This document shows positions 42,259 through 52,933 of a stretch of 64,000 nucleotides of DNA, one piece after another (positions within the stretch are counted from its first letter, which is position 1; every line of letters starts with the position of its first letter). The notes beneath the pieces were generated by a model. That model had not been told where the DNA came from and made no database searches. It worked only from the letters and a program-made list of their open reading frames with translations. A program made the translations under genes and the position numbers. The DNA comes from Zoogloea sp041904905 (lineage in GTDB: Bacteria > Pseudomonadota > Gammaproteobacteria > Burkholderiales > Rhodocyclaceae), in contig NZ_JAYRMI010000002.1 of NCBI RefSeq assembly GCF_041904905.1, forward strand, positions 1-64,000, given 5' to 3'.

Positions 42259-43392
42259 TCAGAAGGTATCCGGACTTTCCGATGCGGCGGCCAGGGCCGC
42301 CTTGTGTTCCAGCGCCACGTCGGTGAGAACCTGACGCAGCAACTCGAGCCCTTCGCCGGTGCGGGCGCTGAGCAAAACGCGCGTGATCTTACCACAAGCG
42401 TCCCGCTGGACCTCCGGACTCGCCAGCGTGGCATCGATCTTGTTCCAGACCTGGATCTGCGGCAGCGTGCCGGCCCCGATCTCCTCCAGCACCGCATTGA
42501 CCGCGGCGATTTGCCCCTCCCGATCCTCGCTGGCCGAATCCACCACATGCAGCAGGAGGTCGGCGCAAACCGTCTCCTCGAGCGTGGCATGAAAGGCTGC
42601 GACCAGCGAATGCGGCAGGTCTCGGATGAATCCGACCGTGTCGGACAGCACGATGTTCCCGGCTTCGCCAAGGAAAAGCCGCCGGGAGGTGGTGTCCAGC
42701 GTGGCGAACAGCTGATCGGCCGCGTAGGCGCCGGCCTTGGTCAGCGCATTGAAGAGCGTGGACTTGCCGGCATTGGTGTAGCCGACCAGAGAAACCGAGA
42801 GCACATCCCGGCGCTCCCGGGCGCGTCGGCGCACCGAGCGCTGGCGCTCAAGCTTGGCGAGGCGATCCTTGAGCAGCTTGACCCGCTCGCCGAGCAGACG
42901 GCGGTCGGTCTCGAGCTGCTTTTCGCCCGGACCGCGCAGACCGATACCGCCCTTCTGGCGCTCAAGGTGGGTCCAGCCCCGCACGAGTCGGGTGGAAAGG
43001 TGCTGCAGCTGGGCAAGCTCGACCTGCAGCTTGCCTTCGTGACTCTTGGCGCGCAGTGCGAAGATGTCGAGGATCAACGCCGAGCGGTCGATCACCCGGC
43101 AGTTGAGCTTGCGCTCCAGATTGCGCTGCTGCGCGGCGGTGATGTCGTGGTTGAAGATGACGATGTCGGCCGCATTCATCTGGGCGACCAGGCCGATTTC
43201 CTCGGCCTTGCCCTTTCCGACGTAGTGCGCCGGGTCGGGCGCCTGACGCCGACCTTGAACGACGCCGACGATGGTCGCCCCGGCGCTCTGCGCCAGCAGC
43301 GACACTTCCGAGAGGCGCTCTTCGATACCGCCCAGGCCAAAATCGACCTGGACGACGATCGCCCGTGTCCCCGAGGCCGGCCGTTCAAACAT
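42259..43392 (-). CDS. hflX: Ribosome-associated GTPase HflX
   Basis: HflX is a GTPase that splits stalled 70S ribosomes, especially after heat stress. The 377-residue protein has the N-terminal glycine-rich HflX domain (GLGGIEERLSEVSLLA, PDPAHYVGKGKAEE), the helical linker with IGLRGPGEKQLETDRRLL, and the G domain with P-loop GYTNAGKSTLFNAL, DTVGFIRDLPHSLV and NKID. It follows hfq by 51 bases, as in many Proteobacteria. Confidence 0.96.
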   Translation of the reverse strand: MFERPASGTRAIVVQVDFGLGGIEERLSEVSLLAQSAGATIVGVVQGRRQAPDPAHYVGKGKAEEIGLVAQMNAADIVIFNHDITAAQQRNLERKLNCRVIDRSALILDIFALRAKSHEGKLQVELAQLQHLSTRLVRGWTHLERQKGGIGLRGPGEKQLETDRRLLGERVKLLKDRLAKLERQRSVRRRARERRDVLSVSLVGYTNAGKSTLFNALTKAGAYAADQLFATLDTTSRRLFLGEAGNIVLSDTVGFIRDLPHSLVAAFHATLEETVCADLLLHVVDSASEDREGQIAAVNAVLEEIGAGTLPQIQVWNKIDATLASPEVQRDACGKITRVLLSARTGEGLELLRQVLTDVALEHKAALAAASESPDTF

Positions 43393-43443
43393 GCCAGCCC
43401 CCGGGGCCAGATTGGCCGCTCGCCGGCCGCATCATCGGCCGGT

Positions 43444-43686
43444 TCAGCTTGCTGCCTCGTTCTGTTCCTGCTGAATGTTGACGGGGCGGGCCGGCACCAC
43501 GGTGGAGATGGCGTGCTTGTAAACCATCTGGGTGACGGTGTTCTTCAGGAGGACGACGTACTGGTCGAAAGACTCGACCTGCCCCTGCAGCTTGATGCCG
43601 TTGACGAGGTAGATCGAAACCGGCACGTGCTCGCGTCGCAGGGCGTTGAGGAATGGGTCTTGAAGGAGTTGCCCCTTGTTGCTCAT
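43444..43686 (-). CDS. hfq: RNA chaperone Hfq
   Basis: Hfq forms a hexameric ring that pairs small RNAs with mRNAs. The 80-residue protein carries the Sm1 motif (LQDPFLNALRREHVPVSIYL, VNGIKLQGQVESFD) and Sm2 (TVTQMVYKHAISTVVP, with the conserved YKHA). The proximal-face residues QDPFLN are present. The C-terminal tail is short. AGAGG precedes the ATG, and a -10 box lies at 43718-43723. Its presence makes the two candidate small RNAs in this window plausible clients. Confidence 0.97.
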   Translation of the reverse strand: MSNKGQLLQDPFLNALRREHVPVSIYLVNGIKLQGQVESFDQYVVLLKNTVTQMVYKHAISTVVPARPVNIQQEQNEAAS

Positions 43687-43717
43687 GGTAGAACCTCTAT
43701 GGTTGTAGTTTTGAATA

Positions 43718-43723
43718 ATTATA
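43718..43723 (-). promoter_or_regulatory. Probable hfq promoter -10 box
   Basis: On the - strand a perfect TATAAT lies 32 bases upstream of the hfq ATG, within the 100-base gap between der and hfq. No good -35 hexamer is seen at 16-18 bases, so its strength is uncertain. Confidence 0.5.
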
Positions 43724-43786
43724 GAGCGATTTGCTGCGGCGCCGCATTTGCGCCGAGGGTCGCCCGGTGGTGTGGAAATCGGTTCG

Positions 43787-45115
43787 TCAATCCCTGGTGG
43801 CGTAGGGGTTGTGGGAAGACCTGAATTGTATCCTCAGCGGCGTTCCCTGCAATTTGAACGCCTCCTGGAAGGTGCGTTCAAGATAGCGCGTATATGAAGC
43901 CGGCACATGATCGAGGGCGCTGCCGTGCACCACGATCACCGGCGGATTCATCCCGCCCTGGTGAGCGTAGCGCATCTTGGGCCGGAAGCCGCCGTGGCGC
44001 GGAGGCTGCTGCTTGACCACGGCGTCGAGCAACAGGCGGGTGAGCTTGGGGGTGGCGAGCTTGGTCATGGCCGCCGCGTAGGCGCCATCGACGGCCTTCA
44101 GCATCGGCACGATGCCCTGCCCCTTGAGCGCTGAGACATACAGGAAGCGCGCGAACCCCAGGAAGGGCAGCTTGCGGTCGATGTCTTCCTTGATGCGCTG
44201 GCGGCGGTAATCGTCCACCGAATCCCATTTATTCACCGCCACCACCAGCGCCCGGCCCGCCTCGACGACGAAACCGCCGATGTGGGCGTCCTGATCGGAG
44301 ATCTCCTGACTGGCGTCGAGCACCAGCACCACCACGTTGGCCTGCTCGACCGCCTGGAGGGTCTTGATGACCGAGAACTTCTCGACCGCCTCGAAGACCT
44401 TGCCGCGCTTGCGCAGGCCGGCGGTGTCGATCAGGGTGTAGTGCTGGCCGTTGCGCTCGAAGGGCACCTCGATGGCGTCGCGGGTGGTGCCGGGCATGTC
44501 GAAGGCGATCACCCGCTCTTCGCCGATCAGCGTGTTGACCAGCGTGGACTTACCCACATTGGGGCGCCCGACGATGGCGACGCGCGGGCCCTTGCCTGCA
44601 GGCTCGTCGTCTTCGGGGTCCTGGGGGAAGCTCTCGAGGATCAGCTCCATCAGCGCATTGACGTTATCGCCATGGGCCGACGAGATGCACAGGGGCTCGC
44701 CCAGCCCGAGTTGGTGGAACTCGGCGGAGATCATCGACCGGTTCATGCCTTCGGCCTTGTTCACGACCAGAAAGGTCGGGCGGCCGGCGCGGCGCAGACG
44801 GCTAGCGATCTGCTCGTCGTGGGGCGTCAGGCCGTTGCGGGCATCCACCATGAACAGCAGCGCATCGGCTTCGGCGATGGCCTGCTCGGCCTGCTTGGCC
44901 ATCTCATGGACGATGCCTTCCTTGGCCACCGGGTCGAAACCAGCGGTATCGACGACGAGGAATTCCCGCTCTGCTGCGCGACCCAGGCCGTAGCGCCGAT
45001 CGCGGGTGAGCCCGGGGAAATCGGCCACGAGGGCGTCCCGGGTCTTGGTGAGTCGGTTGAAGAGGGTGGACTTGCCCACATTGGGGCGTCCGACGAGGAC
45101 GAGGGTTGGTTTCAC
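43787..45115 (-). CDS. der: Ribosome biogenesis GTPase Der (EngA)
   Basis: Der is an essential double GTPase for 50S assembly. The 442-residue protein starts at a GTG (VKPTLVLVGRPNVGKSTLF). It has two G domains: G1 loops GRPNVGKSTLFNRL and GRPNVGKSTLVNTL, with DTAGFDPVAKEGI and DTAGLRKRGKV switch regions and NKAE/NKWD base-recognition motifs. A C-terminal KH-like domain contains GGFRPKMRYAHQGGMNPPV. It lies 15 bases after bamB, a conserved pair. Confidence 0.97.
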   Translation of the reverse strand: MKPTLVLVGRPNVGKSTLFNRLTKTRDALVADFPGLTRDRRYGLGRAAEREFLVVDTAGFDPVAKEGIVHEMAKQAEQAIAEADALLFMVDARNGLTPHDEQIASRLRRAGRPTFLVVNKAEGMNRSMISAEFHQLGLGEPLCISSAHGDNVNALMELILESFPQDPEDDEPAGKGPRVAIVGRPNVGKSTLVNTLIGEERVIAFDMPGTTRDAIEVPFERNGQHYTLIDTAGLRKRGKVFEAVEKFSVIKTLQAVEQANVVVLVLDASQEISDQDAHIGGFVVEAGRALVVAVNKWDSVDDYRRQRIKEDIDRKLPFLGFARFLYVSALKGQGIVPMLKAVDGAYAAAMTKLATPKLTRLLLDAVVKQQPPRHGGFRPKMRYAHQGGMNPPVIVVHGSALDHVPASYTRYLERTFQEAFKLQGTPLRIQFRSSHNPYATRD

Positions 45116-45130
45116 GCGCAGGCGACTCCG

Positions 45131-46261
45131 TTATTGAACGCCGACCGCCGCGACGTTGCCGTCGCGCGTCTGGACGACGATGCTGCTGCCTGCTCGTTGC
45201 GGGTCGGCGACGATGGGGCTGGACGCGGGTCGCTGACGCCCGACCAGTCTGCCGTCGTCCTTGCGCAGCAGATGGACGTAGCCTTCGGCGTCGCCGACGA
45301 CCACGTAATCGTTGATGACCCGGGGGCGACCGGTGCCGCGCCCGGCAAGCTGATCCTGCTTCCAGACACTGGCGCCGCTACCGAGGTCGAGGGCCAGCAC
45401 GGCCCCCTTCTCATCGGTCACGAACACCTGGCTGTCGTCCATGTCCAGCCCCTTCGAGCTGGACAGATCGCGGGTCCACAGGGTTGAGCCGTTGCTCATG
45501 TCGAAGCACGCGATGCGCCCCTGATAGGCCACCGCACAGGTGGCGCGGCTGCCAAGCACGGGCAGGCTGGTGATGTCGGACATGCGCTCAAGTTCGGTGG
45601 CGCCGCGGGGGATCGCCACGGTACCTTCCCACATCAGGCTGCCGTTCTGGGGGCTGACCGCGGCCAGCTTGCCGCCGGGGAAGCCTGCCAGGATGGCGTT
45701 GCTTTCGAGCACCACGCCGGCCGAATTGCGCAGCGACAGCGGCGGGGTTGCGCGCTGATACACCCAGCGCTGCCGCCCGTCCGCCGGGTCGAGGCCGAAC
45801 AGACGGCTGTCGGCGCTGCGCACAACGATCACGCCGCTGCTCACCGCCGGCGCGGCGAGCACTTCGGCATTCACCTGGACGCGCCATTTGATCTGACCGC
45901 TGTCGGCGTCGAGGGCGATCACCTCACCCTTCGGCGTGCCGACCGCGACGAGGCTCCCGTCGCTACCGACGCCACCGGAGACCGTCGCCTTGACGGGCGT
46001 CTTCCAGCGCACCCGGCCGCCGTCGATGCGCACCACGTTGCCGTCGCCGGCCGCGAACACGGCATCGCCGACGATGGCCGGCTGGAGCACGAACACGCCG
46101 GCCTCGCCGACGCGCACCCGCCACGCTTCGCTCGTTGCCACCGGACTGGCGATGGGCGCGAGGGCTGCCTGCTTGCCGCTGCCCGAGAACGGGTTGAGCG
46201 AGCTGCAGGCGGCCAGCGCCAGCGTCCCGGCAACGATCAAAGCCCGATCGCGGGTTTTCAT
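45131..46261 (-). CDS. bamB: Outer-membrane protein assembly factor BamB
   Basis: BamB is the beta-propeller lipoprotein of the BAM complex that inserts outer-membrane proteins. The 376-residue product has a lipoprotein signal with LAACSS (Cys19) and repeated PQQ-like blades (for example VIALDADSGQIKWRV, LFGLDPADGRQRWVY, LAAVSPQNGSLMWEG). The last blades contain VGDAEGYVHLLRKDDG. Its start overlaps the upstream YfgM-like gene by 4 bases (ATGA). Confidence 0.95.
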   Translation of the reverse strand: MKTRDRALIVAGTLALAACSSLNPFSGSGKQAALAPIASPVATSEAWRVRVGEAGVFVLQPAIVGDAVFAAGDGNVVRIDGGRVRWKTPVKATVSGGVGSDGSLVAVGTPKGEVIALDADSGQIKWRVQVNAEVLAAPAVSSGVIVVRSADSRLFGLDPADGRQRWVYQRATPPLSLRNSAGVVLESNAILAGFPGGKLAAVSPQNGSLMWEGTVAIPRGATELERMSDITSLPVLGSRATCAVAYQGRIACFDMSNGSTLWTRDLSSSKGLDMDDSQVFVTDEKGAVLALDLGSGASVWKQDQLAGRGTGRPRVINDYVVVGDAEGYVHLLRKDDGRLVGRQRPASSPIVADPQRAGSSIVVQTRDGNVAAVGVQ

Positions 46262-46911
46262 TGGGCACCCCCGACCGCGTCGAGCTTGGCCTGGGCGATC
46301 TCGCGCAGGGTCACCGCCTCGGCCTTGGTGGCCTTCTCGAGGCTCGTCACGACCGTCTTGTAGGCGGCGCGCGCGTCTTCCTTCTTGCCCTGGGCGACCA
46401 GGATGTCGCCTTTCAGGTCGGCAAAACGGGCGGTAAGGCTTTCATCCGGAGCCGCCTGCAGCTGGGCCAGCGCCTCGTCGTAAGCCTTGTCGTCCAGCAT
46501 CACGCTGGCCAGACGCAGGCGGGCGAGATCCCGCAGCGCAGGATCGCTCGCGTTGCCGGCGGCCCACGCCAGCGGCACCCGGGCGTTCTTCAGATCGCCG
46601 GCCTCGGCCTGGATCTTGGCCGACAGCAGGGCCGCCAGATCGGCGTAGGCCGTGCCGCTGTACTTTTCGAGCAAGGAGCCGGCGATCTCGCGGACTTTGG
46701 GCGCGTTGCGCTCGGCGGCCGCGCTCTGGAGCTGATCGTAGAGCACCGAGGCCTCGGCGGCCTGCTTGCCCTTGTGCCAGTTCCAGCCCTGCCAGCCGAC
46801 GGAGGCCAGCGCAGCCACCACCGCCAGCGTGGTCACCAGCTTGCCGTACTGTTCCCACCAGCCCTTGATCTGGGAAATCTGTTCCTGCTCTTCGAGGTCA
46901 AATGCTGCCAT
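46258..46911 (-). CDS. YfgM-like tetratricopeptide membrane protein
   Basis: This 217-residue bitopic protein has a short cytoplasmic start (AAFDLEEQEQISQIKGWWEQ, conserved in YfgM), one membrane segment (about 23-43), and a periplasmic helical repeat region with alanine-rich TPR-like pairs. YfgM associates with the periplasmic chaperone PpiD and the SecYEG translocon. The position between hisS and bamB is the classical one for this gene. Both ends overlap neighbours: 14 bases with hisS and 4 with bamB. Confidence 0.9.
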   Translation of the reverse strand: MAAFDLEEQEQISQIKGWWEQYGKLVTTLAVVAALASVGWQGWNWHKGKQAAEASVLYDQLQSAAAERNAPKVREIAGSLLEKYSGTAYADLAALLSAKIQAEAGDLKNARVPLAWAAGNASDPALRDLARLRLASVMLDDKAYDEALAQLQAAPDESLTARFADLKGDILVAQGKKEDARAAYKTVVTSLEKATKAEAVTLREIAQAKLDAVGGAQ

Positions 46912-48193
46912 CGTCTTCTTCCGAATCTAGTAGGCGGTCGGCCAGGGTTTCGGGGAGCGTGTCCATGGGCACGCGGATCTGTTCGCCCCCGTCGCGCAGG
47001 GGCTTGAGGCTCACTTCGCCCGCCGCCGCCTCGTCGTCGCCAATCACCACGGCAAACGGCGCACCGGAGGCATCGGCGCGTTTCATCTGGGACTTGAAGC
47101 TGCCCCCCCCGCAGTGCTGGGTGACCGCGAAACCGCAGCCCCGAAGCGCCTCGGAGACGCGGAAGGCGGCACGCTGCGCGGCCTCGCCGGCGTGAACGAG
47201 ATAGACGTCCGGCACCGCCCGTGGGGCTTCGCCGCCGGATTCCTGCCACAAGGCGAGGAGGCGCTCGACGCCCATCGCGAACCCCGCCGCAGGCGCCGGC
47301 TTGCCACCCAGCTGCGCAACCAGCCCGTCGTAACGGCCGCCGGCGCAGATGGTGCCCTGGGCACCGAGGCGCGTGGTGACCCACTCGAACACGGTGCGGT
47401 TGTAGTAATCCAGCCCACGCACCAGGCGGTGGTTGATGCGATAAGGCAGCCCGGCGTCCTTCAGCACGGTCTGCACGCCGTCAAAGTGCTTGAGCGATTC
47501 CTCGCCCAGGAACTCGGCGAGCTTGGGCGCGGCTTCGACAATGGCCTGGAGATCGGGGTTCTTGGTGTCGAGGATGCGCAGCGGGTTGGTGTAGAGGCGG
47601 CGCTTGCCGTCCTCGTCGAGGCGGTCCTGGTGCTGCTCGAGGTAGGCGATCAGGGCCGCCCGGTGCGCCGCGCGCTCCTCGCTGCTGCCAAGGGAATTGA
47701 TCTCGAGCTTCACATCCTCGAGGCCCAGGTCGTCCCACAGCCGGGCGCACATCAGGATGTGCTCGGCGTCGATGTCCGGGCCGTCGAAGCCCAGGGCCTC
47801 GACACCCACCTGATGGAACTGGCGGTAGCGGCCCTTCTGGGGGCGCTCGTGGCGGAACATCGGGCCGTGGTAGTAGAGCCGGCGCGGCTGGCCGAACAGC
47901 AGGTTGTGCTGGATCGCCGCGCGCACGCACGAGGCGGTGCCTTCCGGGCGCAGGGTGAGGTGTTCGCCGTTGAGGGCGTCTTCGAAGGAGTACATCTCCT
48001 TCTCGACGATGTCGGTCACCTCGCCGATGGCGCGCTTGAACAGCGGCGTCGGCTCGACGATGGGCATGCGGATGGGACGGTAACCGTAGCTGTGCAGCCA
48101 GTCGCGGACGATGTCCTCGAAGTGCTCCCAGGTTTCGGCCTCGTCGGGCAGGATGTCGTTCATCCCGCGGACGGCCTGGAGGGTCTTGCTCAT
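46898..48193 (-). CDS. hisS: Histidyl-tRNA synthetase
   Basis: HisS charges tRNA-His. The 431-residue class II enzyme has motif 1 (around RMPIVEPTPLFKRAIG), motif 2 (FRHERPQKGRYRQFHQ), the histidine-binding loops LVRGLDYYNRTVFEW and AGGRYDGL, and motif 3 (FAMGVERLLAL). The C-terminal anticodon-binding domain includes VYLVHAGEAAQRAAF. It should not be confused with the paralogue HisZ at 38657-39814. It is 33 bases downstream of ispG. Confidence 0.97.
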   Translation of the reverse strand: MSKTLQAVRGMNDILPDEAETWEHFEDIVRDWLHSYGYRPIRMPIVEPTPLFKRAIGEVTDIVEKEMYSFEDALNGEHLTLRPEGTASCVRAAIQHNLLFGQPRRLYYHGPMFRHERPQKGRYRQFHQVGVEALGFDGPDIDAEHILMCARLWDDLGLEDVKLEINSLGSSEERAAHRAALIAYLEQHQDRLDEDGKRRLYTNPLRILDTKNPDLQAIVEAAPKLAEFLGEESLKHFDGVQTVLKDAGLPYRINHRLVRGLDYYNRTVFEWVTTRLGAQGTICAGGRYDGLVAQLGGKPAPAAGFAMGVERLLALWQESGGEAPRAVPDVYLVHAGEAAQRAAFRVSEALRGCGFAVTQHCGGGSFKSQMKRADASGAPFAVVIGDDEAAAGEVSLKPLRDGGEQIRVPMDTLPETLADRLLDSEEDDGSI

Positions 48194-48226
48194 GATTCCT
48201 TTTGTTCTTCTGTTGACTGCGGCCTG

Positions 48227-49477
<1,251 letters not shown>

Positions 49478-49488
49478 CTTGCTTCCTG

Positions 49489-50364
49489 TTACTCGAACTT
49501 GAGGCGGGCGATCGTCGTCTTGCCGGTGAGACCGAAGTCCACCTGCTGCCCGTTGCGCTCCAGCTTCACCGAGCGCGCGTTGCCAATGACGACGGAGACG
49601 GGGGGAGCGACTTCGAGTTCCGCCTTCGACCCGGCCTTGCCGAGCTTGGTGAACACGGCCTTGCCGCTCTTGTCCTTCACCTCGACCCAGGCATCCTGGG
49701 AGAAATCGAACACCAGCCTATCCTTGCCGCTGGGCGCGGCGGCCGGAACGGGTTCGTCCAGCCGCGGCGGCACCGGCGACGGCACGGCCTGGGGCGCGGG
49801 GTCGACCGCGGCGGGCACGGCCTTGGCCGCGTCGGCCTCCGGCGCCTGGGGGGCGGGTGCGGGCGGCGCGGCGGGGGTCTCGACGGCCGGCGTCGGGGGG
49901 CTGGCGATCAGCTCGTCGGCCACCTTCTTGCGCTGGGTGTCGTAGTACCAGCCGGCCACGACGATGCCGAACAGGGCCAGCGCCGCCAGCGCACCGGGGA
50001 TCACCGAACGGCGGAACCGGCCGCGCCCCACCTGGGGCATGTCGCCGTGGGCGTTGGAGGCCGGCGACAGCTCGACGGTTTCGGAGCTGACCGGCGCTTG
50101 GACGCTCGCCAGCAACGGCTCCGGGTCGATCCGCAGGAGGCGAGCGTAATTGCGCAGAAAGCCCCGGGTGAAGGCGACGCCCGGCAGCTGGTTGAACCGG
50201 CCGGACTCGAGCGCCTCGATCTGGCGGGGGTTGAGCTTGAGCGAGTTCGCCACTTCGACGATGCTGAGCCCCAGCGATTCGCGCTGGCGTCGCAGGGTTT
50301 CGCCGACGGAGGAATCGGCGGGTGCAGCCGCCCCGGCGGGAGGCAAAGCGTGAGGATCGGTCAC
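49489..50364 (-). CDS. rodZ: Cytoskeleton protein RodZ
   Basis: RodZ links MreB filaments to the elongasome. The product is 291 residues from a GTG at 50364 that overlaps the pilW stop (GTGA). The cytoplasmic helix-turn-helix domain (about 19-85) includes GETLRRQRESLGLSIVEVAN and FTRGFLRNYARLL, a membrane segment lies at 120-141, a proline/alanine linker at about 150-215, and the periplasmic DUF4115 beta domain ends DFGLTGKTTIARLKF. The longer frame upstream is an out-of-frame reading of pilW. Confidence 0.93.
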   Translation of the reverse strand: MTDPHALPPAGAAAPADSSVGETLRRQRESLGLSIVEVANSLKLNPRQIEALESGRFNQLPGVAFTRGFLRNYARLLRIDPEPLLASVQAPVSSETVELSPASNAHGDMPQVGRGRFRRSVIPGALAALALFGIVVAGWYYDTQRKKVADELIASPPTPAVETPAAPPAPAPQAPEADAAKAVPAAVDPAPQAVPSPVPPRLDEPVPAAAPSGKDRLVFDFSQDAWVEVKDKSGKAVFTKLGKAGSKAELEVAPPVSVVIGNARSVKLERNGQQVDFGLTGKTTIARLKFE

Positions 50365-51161
50365 TGGTACTGCCCTTGCAAGAAAGCCTGATATTCGGGA
50401 GAGCCCGGGAAGCGGCGGCGCAGCTGCTGGACGAGCGAGGCTTCGGCCGTCCGGTCGCCCAGCTTGCGCTCGACCCGGACCGCCAGCCAGAGGCTCTCGG
50501 CCGACGCGTCGCCGCCCTTGTGCAGCGCAGCGAGGTAGCGTCTGGACGCCTCGTAGGCGCCGCGCCGGTAGGCGATGGCGGCCAGGTGATAGATGGCCGC
50601 CTGATTGGCGTTGTCGGCATCGACAGCGCGCAGGAACAGCCCCTCTGCCGCCGCATCGTTCTTGAGCCGCAGCTGGCACATGCCGGCGTTGGCCAGCGCA
50701 CGGGTGGGCGACTGGTAATAGGGGTTGCGGGCGGCGGCGGTGAGCATTTCGATCCCGGACTGCTCCTTGCCCGTCGAGCACAGGAACCAGCCGTAGCTGT
50801 TCATGATCTCGGGATCGCCCGGCGCGAGCTGCAACGCGCGCTCGAAATTGGCGGCGGCGACGGTGTTCTCTTCGAGATACATGTGCACCAGCCCCATCAG
50901 CTGGTAGGCCGGGGCGTAGCTGGAATCGTAGTAGGCCGCGGCCTTGGCTTCATCCAGTGCGACGCCGTAGCGGCCGACCTGCAGATAGGCCTGCCCCAGC
51001 TCGACATGCACCCGGGCCTTGCGCTGGGCGTCGGTGACGGTGGGCTTCTCGGAGGCCGGCCGTTCGATCGACGCAACCGGCACGCCAAGCTGGCCACCGG
51101 CGCAACCGACGAGCGCAGACACGGCGAGCGCAAGAGCGACGACAGGCAGGAAGCGTCTCAT
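50361..51161 (-). CDS. pilW: Type IV pilus biogenesis/stability lipoprotein PilW (PilF)
   Basis: The product is 266 residues from ATG 51161, with a lipoprotein signal (LVGC, Cys20) and about six TPR units (ARVHVELGQAYLQVGRYGVA, NFERALQLAPGDPEI, GWFLCSTGKEQSGIEML). PilW/PilF is the pilotin that places the PilQ secretin in the outer membrane. The upstream extension covers rlmN and is rejected. It lies between rlmN (5-base gap) and rodZ, as in most Beta- and Gammaproteobacteria. No other pilus gene is in the window. Confidence 0.93.
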   Translation of the reverse strand: MRRFLPVVALALAVSALVGCAGGQLGVPVASIERPASEKPTVTDAQRKARVHVELGQAYLQVGRYGVALDEAKAAAYYDSSYAPAYQLMGLVHMYLEENTVAAANFERALQLAPGDPEIMNSYGWFLCSTGKEQSGIEMLTAAARNPYYQSPTRALANAGMCQLRLKNDAAAEGLFLRAVDADNANQAAIYHLAAIAYRRGAYEASRRYLAALHKGGDASAESLWLAVRVERKLGDRTAEASLVQQLRRRFPGSPEYQAFLQGQYQ

Positions 51162-51166
51162 CGGGT

Positions 51167-52249
51167 TCAGGCTCCGGCGATGGGCACGACGCGGGTCGTG
51201 CGGCGGGTTTTGTCCTTCACCTGTCCGGCGAGCTGGCCGCAGGCGGCGTCGACGTCGTCGCCACGGGTCTTGCGGGTGGTCGTGACGATGCCGGCGGCGA
51301 TCAGGATCTCGGCGAAGCGCTTGATGCGCGGTGCCGGCGAACGCTCGAAGCCGGAATTCGGGAAGGGATTGAACGGGATCAGGTTGAACTTGCAGGGCAC
51401 ATCGCGGGTAAGCGCGACGAGTTCGCGGGCGTGGGCATCGGAATCGTTCACCCCGTCGAGCATGACGTACTCGAAGGTGATGAAATCCCGCGGGGCGCGC
51501 TCGAGGTAACGCTGGCAGGCGGCCATCAGCTCGCGCAGCGGGTACTTCTGGTTGATCGGCACCAGCCGGTCGCGCAGGGCGTCGTTGGAGGCGTGCAGCG
51601 ACACCGCCAGCGCAGTGGGACAGGCCTCGCGCAGACGATCCATGGCCGGAACGACGCCGGAGGTGGACACCGTGACGCGCCGTCGGGACAGGCCGTAGGC
51701 GTTGTCGTCGAGCATCAGGTTGAGCGCCGACACCACGTTGTCGAAGTTGGCCAGGGGCTCGCCCATGCCCATCATCACGACGTTGCTGATGACACGTTCG
51801 CCGTCGCCGTTGGCGCCGAGCAGGCGGTTGGCAAGCCACAGCTGGCCGATGATCTCGGCGGCACTGAGGTTGCGGTTGAAACCCTGCTTGCCCGTGGAGC
51901 AGAAGGCGCAATCCAGCGCACAGCCCGCCTGGGACGAGATGCACAGGGTGCCGCGATTGGTCTCGGGGATGAACACCGTCTCGACCGCGTTGGCGTTGCC
52001 CACGTCGAGCAGCCACTTGCGGGTGCCGTCCGTCGAGATGCTGTCGCGCACCGGAACAGGCGGCGTGATGCAGGCCGTCGCCGCGAGCTTGGCCCGCAGC
52101 GACTTGGCCACGTCGGTCATCTGCTCGAAATCGGTCACGCCGAAGCGATGCACCCAGCGGAGCACCTGCTTGGCACGAAAGGGTTTCTCACCTTGCTGGA
52201 GGAACCAGTCGGTGAGTGCTGCCGCATCGAAATCGAGAAGATTGACCAC
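51167..52249 (-). CDS. rlmN: Dual-specificity 23S rRNA/tRNA methyltransferase RlmN
   Basis: RlmN is a radical-SAM enzyme that makes C2-methyladenosine in 23S rRNA and some tRNAs. The 360-residue protein has the CX3CX2C cluster in GCALDCAFCST, the SAM-binding region GMGEPLANFDNV, and the methyl-carrier cysteine near the C-terminus in DVDAACGQLAGQ. It starts at a GTG. The gap of 57 bases to ndk contains a short inverted repeat only. Confidence 0.96.
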   Translation of the reverse strand: MVNLLDFDAAALTDWFLQQGEKPFRAKQVLRWVHRFGVTDFEQMTDVAKSLRAKLAATACITPPVPVRDSISTDGTRKWLLDVGNANAVETVFIPETNRGTLCISSQAGCALDCAFCSTGKQGFNRNLSAAEIIGQLWLANRLLGANGDGERVISNVVMMGMGEPLANFDNVVSALNLMLDDNAYGLSRRRVTVSTSGVVPAMDRLREACPTALAVSLHASNDALRDRLVPINQKYPLRELMAACQRYLERAPRDFITFEYVMLDGVNDSDAHARELVALTRDVPCKFNLIPFNPFPNSGFERSPAPRIKRFAEILIAAGIVTTTRKTRGDDVDAACGQLAGQVKDKTRRTTRVVPIAGA

Positions 52250-52306
52250 GTGTATTTCCGTCCAGACCGGCGGGAGGAAGAAGTTTCATCCCGCCGGTAG
52301 AGATCA

Positions 52307-52732
52307 TCAACGGCTGTAAACGTTCATGCCGGGGAAGAAGAAGGCCACTTCCACGGCAGCGGTTTCCGGCGCGTCGGAGCCATGCACGGCGTTGGCGTCG
52401 ATGGACTCGGCGAAGTCGGCGCGGATGGTGCCCTTGTCGGCCTTCTTCGGGTCGGTGGCGCCCATCAGCTCGCGGTTCTTGGCGATGGCGTTCTCGCCTT
52501 CCAGGCACTGGATCATCACCGGGCCGGAGGTCATGAAGGAGACCAGATCCTTGAAGAAGGGGCGCTCTTTGTGCACGGCGTAGAACTCACCGGCTTCGCG
52601 CTCGGAGAGATGAGCCATCTTGGCGGCGATGACCTTCAGGCCGGCGCCTTCGAAACGGGCGTAGATCTGGCCGATCACGTTCTTGGCGACGGCATCGGGC
52701 TTGATGATGGAGAGGGTGCGTTCAATAGCCAT
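52307..52732 (-). CDS. ndk: Nucleoside-diphosphate kinase
   Basis: Ndk exchanges the terminal phosphate between nucleoside tri- and diphosphates. The product is 141 residues from ATG 52732. It begins AIERTLSIIKPDAVAKNVIG and has the active-site histidine in ANAVHGSDAPETA. All family landmarks (FYAVHKERPFFKDLV, MTSGPVMIQCLEGENAI) are present. An in-frame upstream extension has no family similarity and was not used. Confidence 0.97.
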   Translation of the reverse strand: MAIERTLSIIKPDAVAKNVIGQIYARFEGAGLKVIAAKMAHLSEREAGEFYAVHKERPFFKDLVSFMTSGPVMIQCLEGENAIAKNRELMGATDPKKADKGTIRADFAESIDANAVHGSDAPETAAVEVAFFFPGMNVYSR

Positions 52733-52906
52733 GAGACTGGACTCCGTGAGACAAAGGATGGTCGAAAAACCGAAAGCTTGGAATTTTAGCAGGTTGATGC
52801 GTCGGATCGGCGTTTTTCGGCATCGGGCCGACGACGAGCGGCGGCCGGCACACGACCGGGGTCGCATCCGAACCGGGGAGACAGGAGGAAGATGGGGCGC
52901 GAAGGC

Positions 52907-52933
52907 AAAAAAAAGGGTGCGCATCGCGCACCC
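52907..52933 (-). terminator. Strong rho-independent terminator, - strand
   Basis: On the - strand GGGTGCGC and GCGCACCC (52926-52933 and 52915-52922) form a perfect 8-bp stem with a 3-base loop, followed by eight T residues (52914-52907). It ends transcription coming from the ccoS side before ndk. Confidence 0.9.
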